From the NCBI RefSeq assembly GCF_003309065.1, contig NZ_POAF01000006.1, positions 284,700 to 348,699 of the forward strand: a DNA stretch of 64,000 bases. Direction: 5' to 3'. The notes below the pieces were generated by a model. The model was not told where the DNA came from. It did no database searches and saw only the letters and a list, made by a program, of their open reading frames with translations. Origin of the DNA: Glutamicibacter soli. GTDB lineage: Bacteria > Actinomycetota > Actinomycetes > Actinomycetales > Micrococcaceae. Position 1 is the stretch's first letter; every line of letters begins with the position of its first letter. Below, piece by piece: positions 35,186 to 45,849 of this stretch. Made by a program: the position numbers and the translations under genes.

Positions 35186-37420
35186 GTGAGTACCCAGAAC
35201 ACCCTGCCCCCAGCCGGCGTGGATCCGGATGTGGCCGAACAGGAAGAGAAGCGCTGGACCCCGCTGCGCATCGCGGTGTGGGTCGCCATTGCGCTGGTCG
35301 GCGGCATCGCCTGGTCCATGCTGGCTTTCTCCCGCGGCGAGACCATCAACGCCATCTGGTTCGTCTTCGCCGCGGTGGCGACCTATCTGATCGCCTACCG
35401 CTTCTACTCGAAGTTCATCGAGCGCAAGATCGCCAAGCCCAACGACTTCCGCGCGACCCCGGCCGAAAGCATCAACAACGGCCGCGACTACGTGCCCACC
35501 GACCGGCGTGTGCTCTTCGGCCACCACTTTGCCGCCATCGCCGGCGCAGGCCCGCTGGTCGGGCCGATCCTGGCAGCCCAGATGGGATACCTGCCGGGCA
35601 CCATCTGGATCATCGTCGGCGTGGTGCTGGCCGGAGCAGTCCAGGACTATCTGGTCATGTTCTTCTCCATGCGCCGCGGCGGCCGTTCGCTGGGCCAGAT
35701 GGCCCGCGAGGAGCTCGGCCTGATCGGCGGCACCGCCGCGCTGATCGCCACCTTGGCGATCATGATCATCATTACCGCCATCCTGGCGCTCGTGGTGGTC
35801 AATGCCCTGGGCGAATCCGCATGGGGCGTCTACTCGGTCGGGCTGACCATCCCGATCGCGCTGTTCATGGGCATCTACCTGCGCTTCATCCGCCCGGGCA
35901 AGGTGCTGGAAGTGTCGATCATCGGCTTCGCGCTGCTGATGTTCGCCATCATCTCCGGACGCTGGATCGCCGAGTCGCCGTGGGGCGCCGAGCTCTTCCA
36001 TCTGGATCGCACCACCATCGCCTGGGCCATCATCATCTACGGATTCATCGCCGCGGTGCTGCCGGTCTGGCTGCTGCTGGCCCCGCGCGACTACCTGTCG
36101 ACCTTCATGAAGATCGGCGTGATCCTGCTGCTGGCCGTGGCGATCCTGGTGGTCCAGCCGCAGATCAGCGTCCCGGCCGTGTCCGAGTTCGCTTCGCGCA
36201 ACGACGGACCGGTGGTGGCAGGGCACCTGTTCCCGTTCCTGTTCGTGACCATCGCCTGCGGCGCGCTGTCCGGGTTCCACGCGCTGATCTCCTCGGGCAC
36301 CACCCCGAAGCTTGTCGAGAAGGAAAAGCAGACTCGCTTCCTGGGCTACGGCGGCATGCTGATGGAATCCATGGTGGCCATCATGGCGCTGGTCGCGGCG
36401 ATCTCCATCGACCGCGGCGTGTACTTCGCGATGAACGCCTCCTCGGCGGCCACCGGCGGCACCGTGGAAACCGCGGTGGCGTTCGTGAACTCGCTGGGCC
36501 TGGCCGGGGTGAACCTTGAACCGGGCACGCTGAACGAGCTGGCGAACAACGTCGGCGAGAACAGCGTGGTCTCGCGCACCGGCGGCGCACCGACGCTGGC
36601 CGTGGGCATCGCCCACATCATGCACCAGTGGTTCGGCGGCACCGCGATGATGGGCTTCTGGTACCACTTCGCGATCATGTTCGAGGCGCTGTTCATCCTG
36701 ACCGCCGTTGACGCCGGTACCCGCGTGGCCCGCTTCATGCTGCAGGACACCATCGGCAACTTCCTCCCGAAGTTCAAGGACAATTCGTGGCGTCCGGGCG
36801 TCTGGGTGTGTACCGCCATCATGGTGGCCGGCTGGGGATACATCCTGATCCTCGGCGTGACCGACCCCCTGGGCGGCATCAACACGTTCTTCCCGCTGTT
36901 CGGCATCTCCAACCAGCTGCTCGCGGCCATTGCGCTGGCGGTCGTCATGGCCATCATGGCCAAGCGCAACCAGTTCAAGTACCTGTGGGTGGTGGTGCTG
37001 CCGCTGGCCTTCGCCGTGGTGGTCACGTTCGTCGCCAGCTGGCAGAAGATCTTCTCCCCGGACGTGAAGGTCGGCTACTTCGCCAACCATTTCGCGTACA
37101 AGGACGCGCTGGCCGCCGGCGAGACATCGCTGGGCTCGGCCAAGACCGTGGAGGCCATGGAAGCGGTGGTCCGCAACACCGGTGTCCAGGGCTGGCTGTC
37201 CGTGGTCTTCCTGATCCTGACCGCCGTGGTCATCACCTCGGCCATCGTCGCCACGGTGAAAGCGAAGATCAACGGTGGAGGAGTGGACACCGAGGATCCG
37301 GTGGTCGAATCCAAGATGTACGCCCCGTCGGGGCTGATTTCCAGCCCTGCCGAGAAGGAGCTGGCGGCGGCCTGGAAGCAGGTTGCCCCGGAGCACCGGA
37401 TCCACCGGGGCGGGCACTAG
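35186..37420 (+). CDS. cstA: Carbon starvation protein CstA family, pyruvate/peptide transporter (744 aa)
   Basis: About 16 hydrophobic spans are visible. The family block GRDYVPTDRRVLFGHHFAAIAGAGPLVGPILAAQMGYLPG follows span 2. Further on are FHALISSGTTPKLV and the conserved DAGTRVARFMLQD. CstA/BtsT proteins import peptides or pyruvate during carbon limitation. AGGAGG lies 9 bp before GTG 35186; a TTG at 35177 overlaps that site and is unlikely. The ybdD homologue starts 2 bp after its stop, the pairing usual for cstA. Confidence 0.95.
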   Translation: MSTQNTLPPAGVDPDVAEQEEKRWTPLRIAVWVAIALVGGIAWSMLAFSRGETINAIWFVFAAVATYLIAYRFYSKFIERKIAKPNDFRATPAESINNGRDYVPTDRRVLFGHHFAAIAGAGPLVGPILAAQMGYLPGTIWIIVGVVLAGAVQDYLVMFFSMRRGGRSLGQMAREELGLIGGTAALIATLAIMIIITAILALVVVNALGESAWGVYSVGLTIPIALFMGIYLRFIRPGKVLEVSIIGFALLMFAIISGRWIAESPWGAELFHLDRTTIAWAIIIYGFIAAVLPVWLLLAPRDYLSTFMKIGVILLLAVAILVVQPQISVPAVSEFASRNDGPVVAGHLFPFLFVTIACGALSGFHALISSGTTPKLVEKEKQTRFLGYGGMLMESMVAIMALVAAISIDRGVYFAMNASSAATGGTVETAVAFVNSLGLAGVNLEPGTLNELANNVGENSVVSRTGGAPTLAVGIAHIMHQWFGGTAMMGFWYHFAIMFEALFILTAVDAGTRVARFMLQDTIGNFLPKFKDNSWRPGVWVCTAIMVAGWGYILILGVTDPLGGINTFFPLFGISNQLLAAIALAVVMAIMAKRNQFKYLWVVVLPLAFAVVVTFVASWQKIFSPDVKVGYFANHFAYKDALAAGETSLGSAKTVEAMEAVVRNTGVQGWLSVVFLILTAVVITSAIVATVKAKINGGGVDTEDPVVESKMYAPSGLISSPAEKELAAAWKQVAPEHRIHRGGH

Positions 37421-37422
37421 CG

Positions 37423-37614
37423 ATGGCCGGCCTGCGCGAACGCCTGGGCCAGGCAAAGCGGTTCGTCGACGGGGTGCTGGGCGCCGACAAGTACCAGCAC
37501 TACCTGGAACACCACGCGCGGACCCATCCGGGGCAGACCCCGATGACCGAGCGGGCGTTCTGGAGGGACTACTCCGACTGGCAGGACAAGCACCCGCAGG
37601 GACGCTGCTGCTGA
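37423..37614 (+). CDS. ybdD: YbdD/YjiX-family small protein (63 aa)
   Basis: The small protein contains YQHYLEHHARTHPGQTPMTERAFWRDY, the core of the YbdD/YjiX (DUF466) family, and ends in RCC. These proteins are encoded immediately after cstA/btsT transporters and appear to be needed for transport, probably at the cytoplasmic face. Two bases separate it from cstA, so they share one mRNA. Length is standard. Confidence 0.9.
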   Translation: MAGLRERLGQAKRFVDGVLGADKYQHYLEHHARTHPGQTPMTERAFWRDYSDWQDKHPQGRCC

Positions 37615-37637
37615 CGCTGCGCATCCCCCGGGAAGAG

Positions 37638-37662
37638 CGGGCAACCACCCGGTGGTTGCCCG
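37638..37662 (+). terminator. Terminator of cstA-ybdD
   Basis: A 10-bp stem (CGGGCAACCA and its complement, loop CCCGG) followed by TT, 23 bp after the ybdD stop. The accessory region begins directly after it. Confidence 0.7.
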
Positions 37663-37683
37663 TTCTGCCGTCGTGGGTCGATT

Positions 37684-38013
37684 ATGGCGTTCTGGGGTGC
37701 CGCCAACATCCGCGTCGCCGGCTCAGGGCTCTCGGATGATAAGTTCCTACCGTTCCTCGCCCAACTCGTCGGTGATCTGGACAAACGCTCCTCCAGCACC
37801 AGTGGCCGCAGCGGGCGCTCCGTCTCTAGCTCGATGCAGCGCGAGCGGATCTTGGACGTGGCCGATTTGGCGGCGCTCCCACGGGGTCGAGCGATCTTGA
37901 CCAGCTCGGGCATGCCGGCTGGACTGATCGAGCTACAGCACTACTCCACCAAACCCTACGGAGAAGATGTGCAAGACTCGCAACGATATTACGAGGGACA
38001 GTTGAAGATCTAG
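37684..38013 (+). pseudogene. C-terminal fragment of a TraG/TraD-like type IV coupling protein (109 aa)
   Basis: Only the end of the protein remains. FWGAANIRVAGSGLSDDKFLPFLAQLVGD and RERILDVADLAALPRGRAILTSSGMPAGLIELQHY match the last part of the TraG/TraM-recognition domain in conjugative coupling ATPases. There the first block follows the Walker B region and the second ends the protein. The P-loop and N-terminal membrane domain are missing, and the sequence to the left is the ybdD terminator. It cannot function as a DNA pump. The ATG at 37684 is fortuitous. Confidence 0.65.
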
Positions 38014-38074
38014 CGAATCGCAGAAGTTGATTCCCGTTCGTCTGTTGCTACGACGAATATCGTTGCTCTGTCTG

Positions 38075-38104
38075 TTGACTAGGCTAAATAACGTTTAGGA
38101 TACT
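38075..38104 (+). promoter_or_regulatory. Candidate promoter of the rhs gene
   Basis: TTGACT (38075-38080), 18 bp, then GATACT (38099-38104), in an AT-rich gap just before the signal-peptide coding region. Consensus-based inference. Confidence 0.4.
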
Positions 38105-38161
38105 TTTTCCCCAGAGCGTTCTTTTTGGTATTTCGCGCGCGCCAGATATAGCAGAATCTAT

Positions 38162-38809
38162 GTGCTGGCTATGTGTCAGCTTAATTTCTTATCGAAAATT
38201 GGGGTCAAAGTGTACCTTCTCAGAGGGGATACCTCTGCGCGCCTGTGGACAGATTTCACAGTACGCAAGAGAAAAATCCTATCGACTATCGCGATCGCCA
38301 GCACCAGCGCATTGCTGGCCTCAGGACTCATCGCCCCGTCGGCGTTCGCCGACGAAGAACCGCAAGACGCCACACAAACCGTTCAAGACGTCACCGAACG
38401 TCCCGACGGGGTGTCCGCCCAAATTACCGCGAAAGCCACCGGCCACCGCGTCGAGGATTTGTCCCTCCGCACGGCCACCGAACAGGTGTTCGCCAACCCG
38501 GATGGAACCTGGACGTCCGAGACGACCTCAGCAGCCCGCTTCAAAGAAGAAAAAGGCAGCTTCGTGCCCTTGGGCACCGACGGGGAGCTCACCGACGCCG
38601 CATCCCCGGTCGTAGGTGATGGCACCGAGCTCACCGTCGCTGACGGCAAGGACGCGCTCGGTGATGGTCCCACCCAGGATTCGGTTGTGCTCGCTGAGCT
38701 GGAGTCCACCGGGGAGCACGAAGGATCTACCATGAAGCTGGGGTGGGAGGGCGAACTACCTGCCCCGCAGATCAGTGAGAACCAAGCCACCTATGCCGAT
38801 CAGGTGTAG
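38162..38809 (+). pseudogene. rhs gene, N-terminal fragment with signal peptide (ends at in-frame TAG)
   Basis: The frame encodes a Sec signal peptide (RKRKILSTIAIASTSALLASG...SAFA-DEE) followed by the N-terminal region of a secreted Rhs/YD-repeat protein, up to ISENQATYADQV. A single TAG at 38807 then stops it. The same frame continues for another 1100 codons, so this is a nonsense mutation in one gene. The true start is unclear: GTG 38162, ATG 38171 or GTG 38207 are in frame, none with a good ribosome site. On its own it would release a short secreted fragment without toxin. Confidence 0.6.
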
Positions 38810-41800
38810 GTACCCGTCATCGAAGATCCATCCGGCGACGTCATGCCACAAACCTCCACCGTGGACCCAGTCCCTTCGGATACTCCTGCCGAGTCTCCCC
38901 GCGACACCAAGGCTCCGGAGGTCGCTGATGAGCAGCCCGCAGAGGGCGAGGATGACTCGTCTTCCGTCCCGACCCCTGAGCCTTCAGAGTCCTCCGCTGA
39001 TTCATCGGAGCAAGCGGCCGAATCAGAAGCGCCGTCACTCGACATGCCCGCCGAATCCCAGCCGGTGGATGCGAGCGTGATCGTTGAGCCGCTGCGGTCG
39101 GGCTTCTCGCACCGCACCGTGCTGGAGCAGGCCCCTGAGGGTGAGGTGTCGCTGCGTTTCCCGATCAAGCTGTCCAAGGGCTTGAAGTTGAGCAAAGACC
39201 AGGACACCGGTGACCTGCGCGCGGTAAACAGCAAGGGCGAGACCGTGTTCTTCGCCCCGGCCCCCACGATGTGGGATGCCAAGATCGATGAAGCCTCCGG
39301 ACTGCACCCGGCCGAACGCCTGGTGGAAACCACCCTCACCGAAGAAGACGGCGTCCCGGTACTCACCTTGAACGCTGACGCCGCATGGTTGCAAGATCCG
39401 GAACGTCAGTACCCGGTCACCATTGACCCGACCTGGTCTTCCAATGCCTCCGATACCTGGGTGCAGGCCGACGTTCCCGGCTCCAAGGCCGGTGATCCGG
39501 AACTACGTGTGGGAACGTTCAACGGCGGGACATTGAAGTCCCGTTCTTTCCTGCAGTTCGCTTCCACCGCGCTGGACGGGAAGAAGATCACCAAGGCCGA
39601 ACTGCGAATGCACAACTACCACTCGTACTCGTGCACCTCTTCCCCGGTGAAGGTCCAACGCGTCACCAGCGAATGGATTTCCACCGACGTCCGCTGGACC
39701 AAACAGCCAACCGCCACATCCAGTGGCGAAGGCACAAACAACGTGTCCAAAGGTTACTCTTCGAGCTGTGCTGCCGGGTACGTCTACTACCCGATCACTC
39801 CGATTGCCCAGTACTGGGCAGATAACCCCACCAAGAACTACGGGGTGCGGTTGATCGCGGCCGATGAGACGAACAACTACACCTGGAAACGCTACCGCTC
39901 AGCGAACTACGTCACAGGTGCGAACGATCCGAACGAACCCACATTCGTCGTCACCTACAATTCCTACCCCGGCACCCCCTCTGGTGTTTCTTTCAACTCC
40001 GGTGAATCGGTAAAGGATGGTTCAGGGAAGCTATGGGTGAAGTCGAAGACCCCGACGTTCCGTTCGACGGTCACCGACCCGGACGGTGGGAACGTCAAAG
40101 CCGAGTTCGACATGACCGGTACCGGCACACTGAGCAAGCAAGCCGGTTCCATGGTCGCCTCCAAGCAGGTTTCCCTTTACAAGGCCAACTTGGCAGAAAA
40201 CGGCACTTATACCGTCAAGGCCTGGGCCAATGACGGGACGCTGCGGTCCAAAGCGGCCGGAGCTGCCACGACATTCACGGTCGACTCAATTGCACCCACA
40301 GCCCCGACCATCAGCTCATCAGCCGGGATCACTAACAACGGCTGGCAAGCATCTAAGCCTGGGTCGAACACCTTCACGTTCTCTTCCAGCGCGGACACCG
40401 ACAAGTTTTCTTATCAGCTCAATAACGAGGCCTGGAAAACTGTCGCGGCTTCCTCTGGGAAATCTACGGTGTCTTGGAACCCGACCGGGGCGAACATCCT
40501 GCGGGTAAAAGCCATTGACAAGGCTGCCAATACATCGGGCACCATCACGTGGACCTTCGGCAACGGGGTGGCTTCCTTGACTTCTCCTGCAGCCGGGTCC
40601 ACGACCTCCGATTCGTTCAAAGTCACCGGCCAAGGCCCCACCTCCTCCACTGGAGCGGTGACGCCGAAGGTGTATTGGCGCGAAGCTGACAGCGTGACCG
40701 CCGATACCGCCACCTACGGTTCCAACGCGGGATGGCATGAAGCAGCATCCCTGCCAGAGATCGCAGCGGGTCAGCCAGTCAAACTCGATACCATGATCGA
40801 CATCTCTGCGGCTCCGGCCGGGAAGCTCAAAGAGCTGGGCAAGGACCGTATCGCCGCACTGGTGGAGCTGCAGGTATGTTTCGACTATGCCGGCGCACCA
40901 GCGGCCTCCAAGCTGCAATGCACCACCAACAAGTCCAAGAAACCAGTTCAGGTCACCAAGCTGCCGCACGCGTTCGGGGATAACTACCCCGTGGCCGAGG
41001 CCGGCGACGGCCAGGTCGCTCTGACCACTGGTGAGCTGAATCTTTCGGAAACCGATGTCGAGGTCAACGCCGGCAACACCGGCTTATCAGTAAGCCGTTC
41101 CTATTCCTCCTATTCCGGGATCGGAGCCAACTCCCGCATCTTCGGCAAAGGCTGGCGCGCTAACATCGACGGCCCGGACGAAGGCCTGGCAGGACTGCTG
41201 GTCGCTGAATCCACCGCATTGGATGGCACCATCACCCTGATCAGTGATGATGAAACCGCGGCGGTGTTCCGCCAGCCAGGTAACGGGCGTGTATCTCTGA
41301 AAACCGGCACCTATCAGCCTGCTAACGAAGATGCCATTGCGTCTGGTTGGAAACTGGTCGTATCAGGTTCAGGAACCAGCGCGCGGATCAAGATCACAGA
41401 AGAAGATGGAACGGTCACCACGTTCAAGCGCGGCGCCAACCTTGAGGGCAACCCCAAGATTTGGGAATGGATCGCCGAGACCGTCACCGGCGGCAACGGC
41501 ACCGGGACTAGCAAATTCGTTTCGAATACCGCCGGTCAAACCACCATGGTCATCGCCGGTACTGAAACGAACCTTAACTGCGAAGCAGCGACACTTGTGC
41601 ATACCGAGACGACTGCGGTGAAGGGGTGCCGTCGCATCAACCTGTCCTATGACGCCGCAGGCAAGATCACCAAGGTCACCTACACCGCCTGGGATCCTGC
41701 CACGAGCGCCATGAAGACCGTCAATATTGCTGAATACGGCTACGATGGCGCCAGCCTGGACTCCCGATTGACCAGCGTCAAGGATTCTCGCACCGGAGAC

Positions 41801-42121
41801 ATCACGACCTACACCTACGGGGCAGAATCTGCGGCAGGGGTACCCCTGCTTGCCTCAACGGAGGAGAAAACCAGTAGCGGCACCCGAGTAGATGCGCCAA
41901 CCTACTACAAATACGGTAAGGCCAACGATTCAAACCGGTCCGATTGGCTGGAACTGGTCGAGCGAGGCAATGCCATCGATGGAAATACCAGAGTGCAGTA
42001 TGCTCGGTTCGTGTATGGCCTGAACCCGTCAGGGGACGGAGCTAACACGCCCAAGCTGGCAGAGAGCCAGGTCAAGCTCTGGGAACAGGACGGGAACAGG
42101 ACGGTACCCACAAGCCGGTGA
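38810..42121 (+). pseudogene. rhs gene, middle fragment (DNRLRE, Ig-like and DUF6531-type regions)
   Basis: In frame with the fragment before it. It opens with a Pro/Glu/Ser-rich spacer (~70 codons). GFSHRTVLEQAPEG then restores homology to secreted Rhs proteins. A DNRLRE domain (SDTWVQADVPGS through YGVRLIAADE) follows, then Ig-like repeats ending TFTVDSIAPTAPTISS, and the DUF6531-like opening of the YD shell (DGQVALTTGELNLSETDVEV). An 11-bp tandem duplication at 42081-42102 shifts the frame, giving a stop at 42121. The first possible internal start is ATG 38843, with no ribosome site, so independent translation is doubtful. Confidence 0.65.
42081..42102. repeat. Exact 11-bp tandem duplication that shifts the rhs frame
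   Basis: Two adjacent copies of GGGAACAGGAC. With one copy removed, the sequence reads LWEQDGTHKPVTGYAVFG and joins the middle and C-terminal fragments in one frame. The duplication is thus the direct cause of the frameshift. Confidence 0.95.
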
Positions 42122-45100
42122 CCGGTTATGCAGTGTTCGGTCCAGGCAAGAATATTGGTTCGTCCAAAGCGGCTTCGGTCGCTATGGCGGATTACAAGTA
42201 CGCTGACCTGCAATACGTTGATGCGCAGAACCGCGTCGTTAACACCGCCTCCTATGCGGCAGGTGCGTGGCAGCTCACCGCGAACGTGTTCAACGCGGAG
42301 GGGAATATCGAGCGGGCCTATGATGCTAGAGCGATCCGCACCATCCAGGCTGCAGCAGGAACCCCCGCGAACGTCGTCAATGGGGTGTTGAACAGCCATG
42401 AAGAACACGCTCAGGTGAATGTCTACTACTCAGATCTGGAAACGCTGATTGACAAGGAGGGTAACGGACTCTCAACGAAAACTGACGCCACGGAGAAAGC
42501 TGAAGAAATTTCCAAGAATGAGGCGACCGCCGAGTTCCTGCGAGGCTACGTCACCGACACCTATTCACCGGTGACCACCGATGAAAACGATGAGCCCTCC
42601 CGGGTACATACCAAGACCAGCTACACTCCGATCACGGATGTTGATGCAGGGGGCATGCCGCGCATGCTGCCGACAACGGTGGCGACTTCGAAGGCCAGCT
42701 CCGGGAAGATTGATCGCGACGCTGACAACGAACCGATCATCACCCAGGTGGAGAACGGTTACAACGCCTACACCGTCGACAAGAACGGGAAGGCGACCAC
42801 CGATAAGAACAATCTGCGTTCAGGTTGGGTGATCGGTTCACCCACTAAGGTCACCCAAGTCATGAGTACCAGCGGTGACAACATTGTGACCGAGACCCGG
42901 TTCGATGACCAAGGACGCGTGATCGAATCCCGGCAGCCGAAGTCCGCCGGCGCTGATGCTGGAACGACGAAGAGCATCTACTACACCGCTGGAGCGAACG
43001 CAGCGGATAGTGACTGCGGAAGCAAACCGGAATATGCGGGGTACTTGTGCAAGAACACCCCGCAGGGTGCCGGGTCGGTCGCTAAGCATCAGACCGGGTT
43101 CAACATCTACGGTCAGCCAGCCACGTTCACCGAGTCCTCGACCGGAACCGATGGGGCCAAGCGCATCACCACCCAGACGTACCGGGCTGATGGCCAGGAA
43201 GAGAAGACCACGGTCACCACTAGTGGAATCACCACCACTGCGGTACAGCCGGTGGAGAAGCTCTACGACGTCACCGGAGTACAGAACGGCGTGCGGGCAG
43301 TAGCTTCCGGCTCCCTGCCGCAATCCGAAGTGAAATGGACCCAGGACTTGTGGGGACGTACCACTTCCTACACCAACTCACTAGGAGAAACGACTACCAC
43401 CGAATACGACCTGTTCGGCAACGTCTCCAAGACGGTCTCCCCGGTCTCGACCACTACGTATAAGTACGGGGCCCTATCCAATGACGCGGAGAACATGGGT
43501 GAATACCAAGGTGTAGTCACCAGCATGACCGTGTCCAAACACGGCGGCACCAACACCGCAACCTACAAAGCCACCTACGACGGGGATGGCAACGTCCTCA
43601 CCCAGGCCATCCCCGGGGGCTTCATCCAGAGGATGGACTACGACGAATCCGGCAAGCAGGTCCGCCTGGCCTATGACGGACCGTTGAAAGCCGAAGACGG
43701 CACCAGCTCGATCGGCACCTGGATCGCGTGGGAACTGAATCGTGACGTCACCGGACGCATCATGGGTGAAACTACCCCTGAAGGAGATGTGCTCGCTGGC
43801 ACCTCGACTGCCGGGGACCGTGCGGCGGCCTATGACCGTGCGTTCACCTATGACCGGGCTGGACGTCTCACCGAGGTCAAGGACATCACCGCTACCCCGG
43901 GAGAAACGGTGAACACCGACCCCGAGGAAGGGGCCGTGACTCCAACGACGGTGCGGAAGTATGCATTTGATAAGAACGGCAACCGCGCCTCGCTGACCAC
44001 CACGGTCAACGGCACCCAGACCGCTAAGCGGACCTGGGCCTACGACGCCGCAGACCGTGTCGGTGTGGGCGCTGGGTATGTGTATGACGGGTTGGGACGG
44101 CAGACCACGATCCCAGCCGCCGATGCACCAGCAGCTGCTGGCGGGGTCAAGGCCGGGGCTGGGGCGATCACGGTGAAGTACTTCGCTGATGACGCTGCCG
44201 CAGCCATCACCCGCAACGGCACCACCTCTACCATCGCCCGGGATCCTGCAGGGCGCCGCCTGACGGTGACCTCGTCCGGAACCGCGGCTGCCGGAACCGA
44301 AACCAAGCACTACGCCGATGATTCGGATAACCCTGCCTGGACCACTCGTAAGCAAGGCACCGAAACCATCACCACCAGGTACGAATCCACCATCGGTGGA
44401 GACCTGGCGTTGACCATCACCGGGAACACTGTGGAACTTGCGGTGAATAACCCTCACGGGGACGTGGTCGCCACCGTGCCGTTGACCGGTACCGGGGCAG
44501 GGCAAGGTATCACCGGATGGGCGCAGTACGACGAGTACGGCAACCAGCTCACCGAACCAGTGAACACCGGCGCCACCACCTACGGATGGCACGGAGCCGA
44601 TGAACGCGCCGTAGACACCAGCGGGCTGATCCTGATGGGCGCTCGACTCTACAACTCGGTCACTGGGCTGTTTAGCAGCCGGGACCCGGTCGAGGGCGGC
44701 AACACCACGACCTACGCCTACCCACAAGACCCAGTGGGAACGAATGACCTTAGTGGACTCTTTCAGTGGGGAAAATGGTTAGATCGAGCAAGCACAGGGC
44801 TCGCTGTCGCAGGTATGTTTGGGTGTGCGCTCTGTGCCGCAGGTTCTGCGGCTATTGGGCTTGGCAGAGGTATCTATAAAATACGTAACGGAAAAAAGGG
44901 CGAAGGCTGGGTAGATATCGCGGGCTCGGTTACCTTTGGCGTAGGTAAAGGACTTCGAGCTGCGGGTAAACTGTGGAAAAAATCCCAGATGAAGAAGTAC
45001 CCCAAAGGTCACCGAGTCAACAAATATAAAAGGAAGAAAATAGCAAGAAAGTACCGAAAGTACAACAACAGAGTTGTAAAACGCTATGACAGATTTGACC

Positions 45101-45189
45101 GAATCTGGAGCACTGGTACCGCAAGCTATTCAAGCTATGGGATGTACACAGATTATAGGGCGTATAAAAAATCAAGACAAAGGAGGTAG
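42118..45189 (+). pseudogene. rhs gene, C-terminal fragment: YD-repeat shell, core and variable toxin domain
   Basis: The fragment contains many YD repeats (YDLFGNVSKTV, FDKNGNRASLT, YDAADRVGVG) and the Rhs core end YGWHGADERAVDTSGLILMGARLYNSVTGLFSSRDPV...DPVGTNDLSG, which finishes at about 44757. The remaining ~143 residues are the variable C-terminal domain: a hydrophobic Ala/Gly segment (LAVAGMFGCALCAAGSAAIGLG), then a strongly basic Lys/Arg/Tyr-rich tail. I recognise no known toxin fold. The DNA becomes AT-rich from about 44870 on. AGGAGG at its very end serves the next gene. Translation needs loss of the 11-bp duplication or an internal start. Confidence 0.7.
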
Positions 45190-45194
45190 TGTTC

Positions 45195-45668
45195 GTGAAA
45201 AATAACAAAAAAATATCATATTTGACAAAAAGTGATATTTTAACATCCTCATTATTCGGCATTGCCATCATTGCCTTGATGATATACATCGAAGAGTATG
45301 GATTTGCCTTGGTATTATCGCTGACAGTAGTTAGCGGTCTGATAATTAGCGCAAAAAAGCTTCGCTGGTCGCAAAAGTCTTGGGATGCAATGATGAGTAG
45401 CCTCAGAACGTCTAGTTTCAATTCAACATCAGCTCCACGGATCGGATATTGGATTGCTCGCACAACGTCCAGTTCAGAACGCACAACATACTGGTTCGGA
45501 AAAAGCTTTCTTGACCATTATGAATTCACTCGAGTGCCATCCAAGCTCGGAGAGAAATTCGAGACTACATTCGACGAGTCGAAGTATCCTCATTTTCAAA
45601 AGAAGAGTACGAAATATTCGATCGACGAACAAGCAATTAAAAACTTGTCGAAGTTCGTAAAATTCTAA
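45195..45668 (+). CDS. Small two-span membrane protein, probable immunity protein of the Rhs toxin (157 aa)
   Basis: Two hydrophobic spans lie near the N-terminus (LTSSLFGIAIIALMIYI and ALVLSLTVVSGLIIS), followed by ~100 hydrophilic residues. AGGAGG (45181-45186) inside the end of rhs is 8 bp before GTG 45195, which I prefer to the GTG at 45189. It is the AT-richest gene of the window, continuing the composition of the toxin-coding end. Position directly after an Rhs C-terminal domain and shared composition are the usual signs of a cognate immunity gene. A membrane site fits a toxin acting at the membrane. No family recognised. Confidence 0.6.
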   Translation: MKNNKKISYLTKSDILTSSLFGIAIIALMIYIEEYGFALVLSLTVVSGLIISAKKLRWSQKSWDAMMSSLRTSSFNSTSAPRIGYWIARTTSSSERTTYWFGKSFLDHYEFTRVPSKLGEKFETTFDESKYPHFQKKSTKYSIDEQAIKNLSKFVKF

Positions 45669-45813
45669 TATCTCGAAGATCGTTCTTTCGCATTAAGGAA
45701 ACCTATTTTATAATACTGCCGAGTCGCAGAATGAATTCACCATTATTTAAATGAAATTCACTTAGCATATATCGGTATTTAATTATTGAAATACATCTGA
45801 CAATCAATGCAAT

Positions 45814-45849
45814 AAAACCTGGCCGGCTGAACTTAGCTGGCCAGGTTTT
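45814..45849. terminator. Bidirectional terminator between immunity gene and DUF4913 gene
   Basis: AAAACCTGGCC pairs with GGCCAGGTTTT (11 bp), with T-runs usable on both strands. The 180-bp gap around it is AT-rich and otherwise empty. Confidence 0.8.

Noticed and set aside
35060..37648. 862-codon open frame antisense to cstA
   Set aside because: Low-complexity His/Asp/Gly/Gln sequence typical of the opposite strand of a GC-rich membrane-protein gene.
42118..45189. Programmed frameshift considered for the rhs break
   Set aside because: No slippery heptamer or pseudoknot is evident, and the exact 11-bp duplication explains the shift completely.
45017..45484. AT-rich open frame opposite the rhs end and immunity gene
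   Set aside because: No ribosome site or neighbour logic; the plus-strand gene has a perfect AGGAGG and membrane-protein character.
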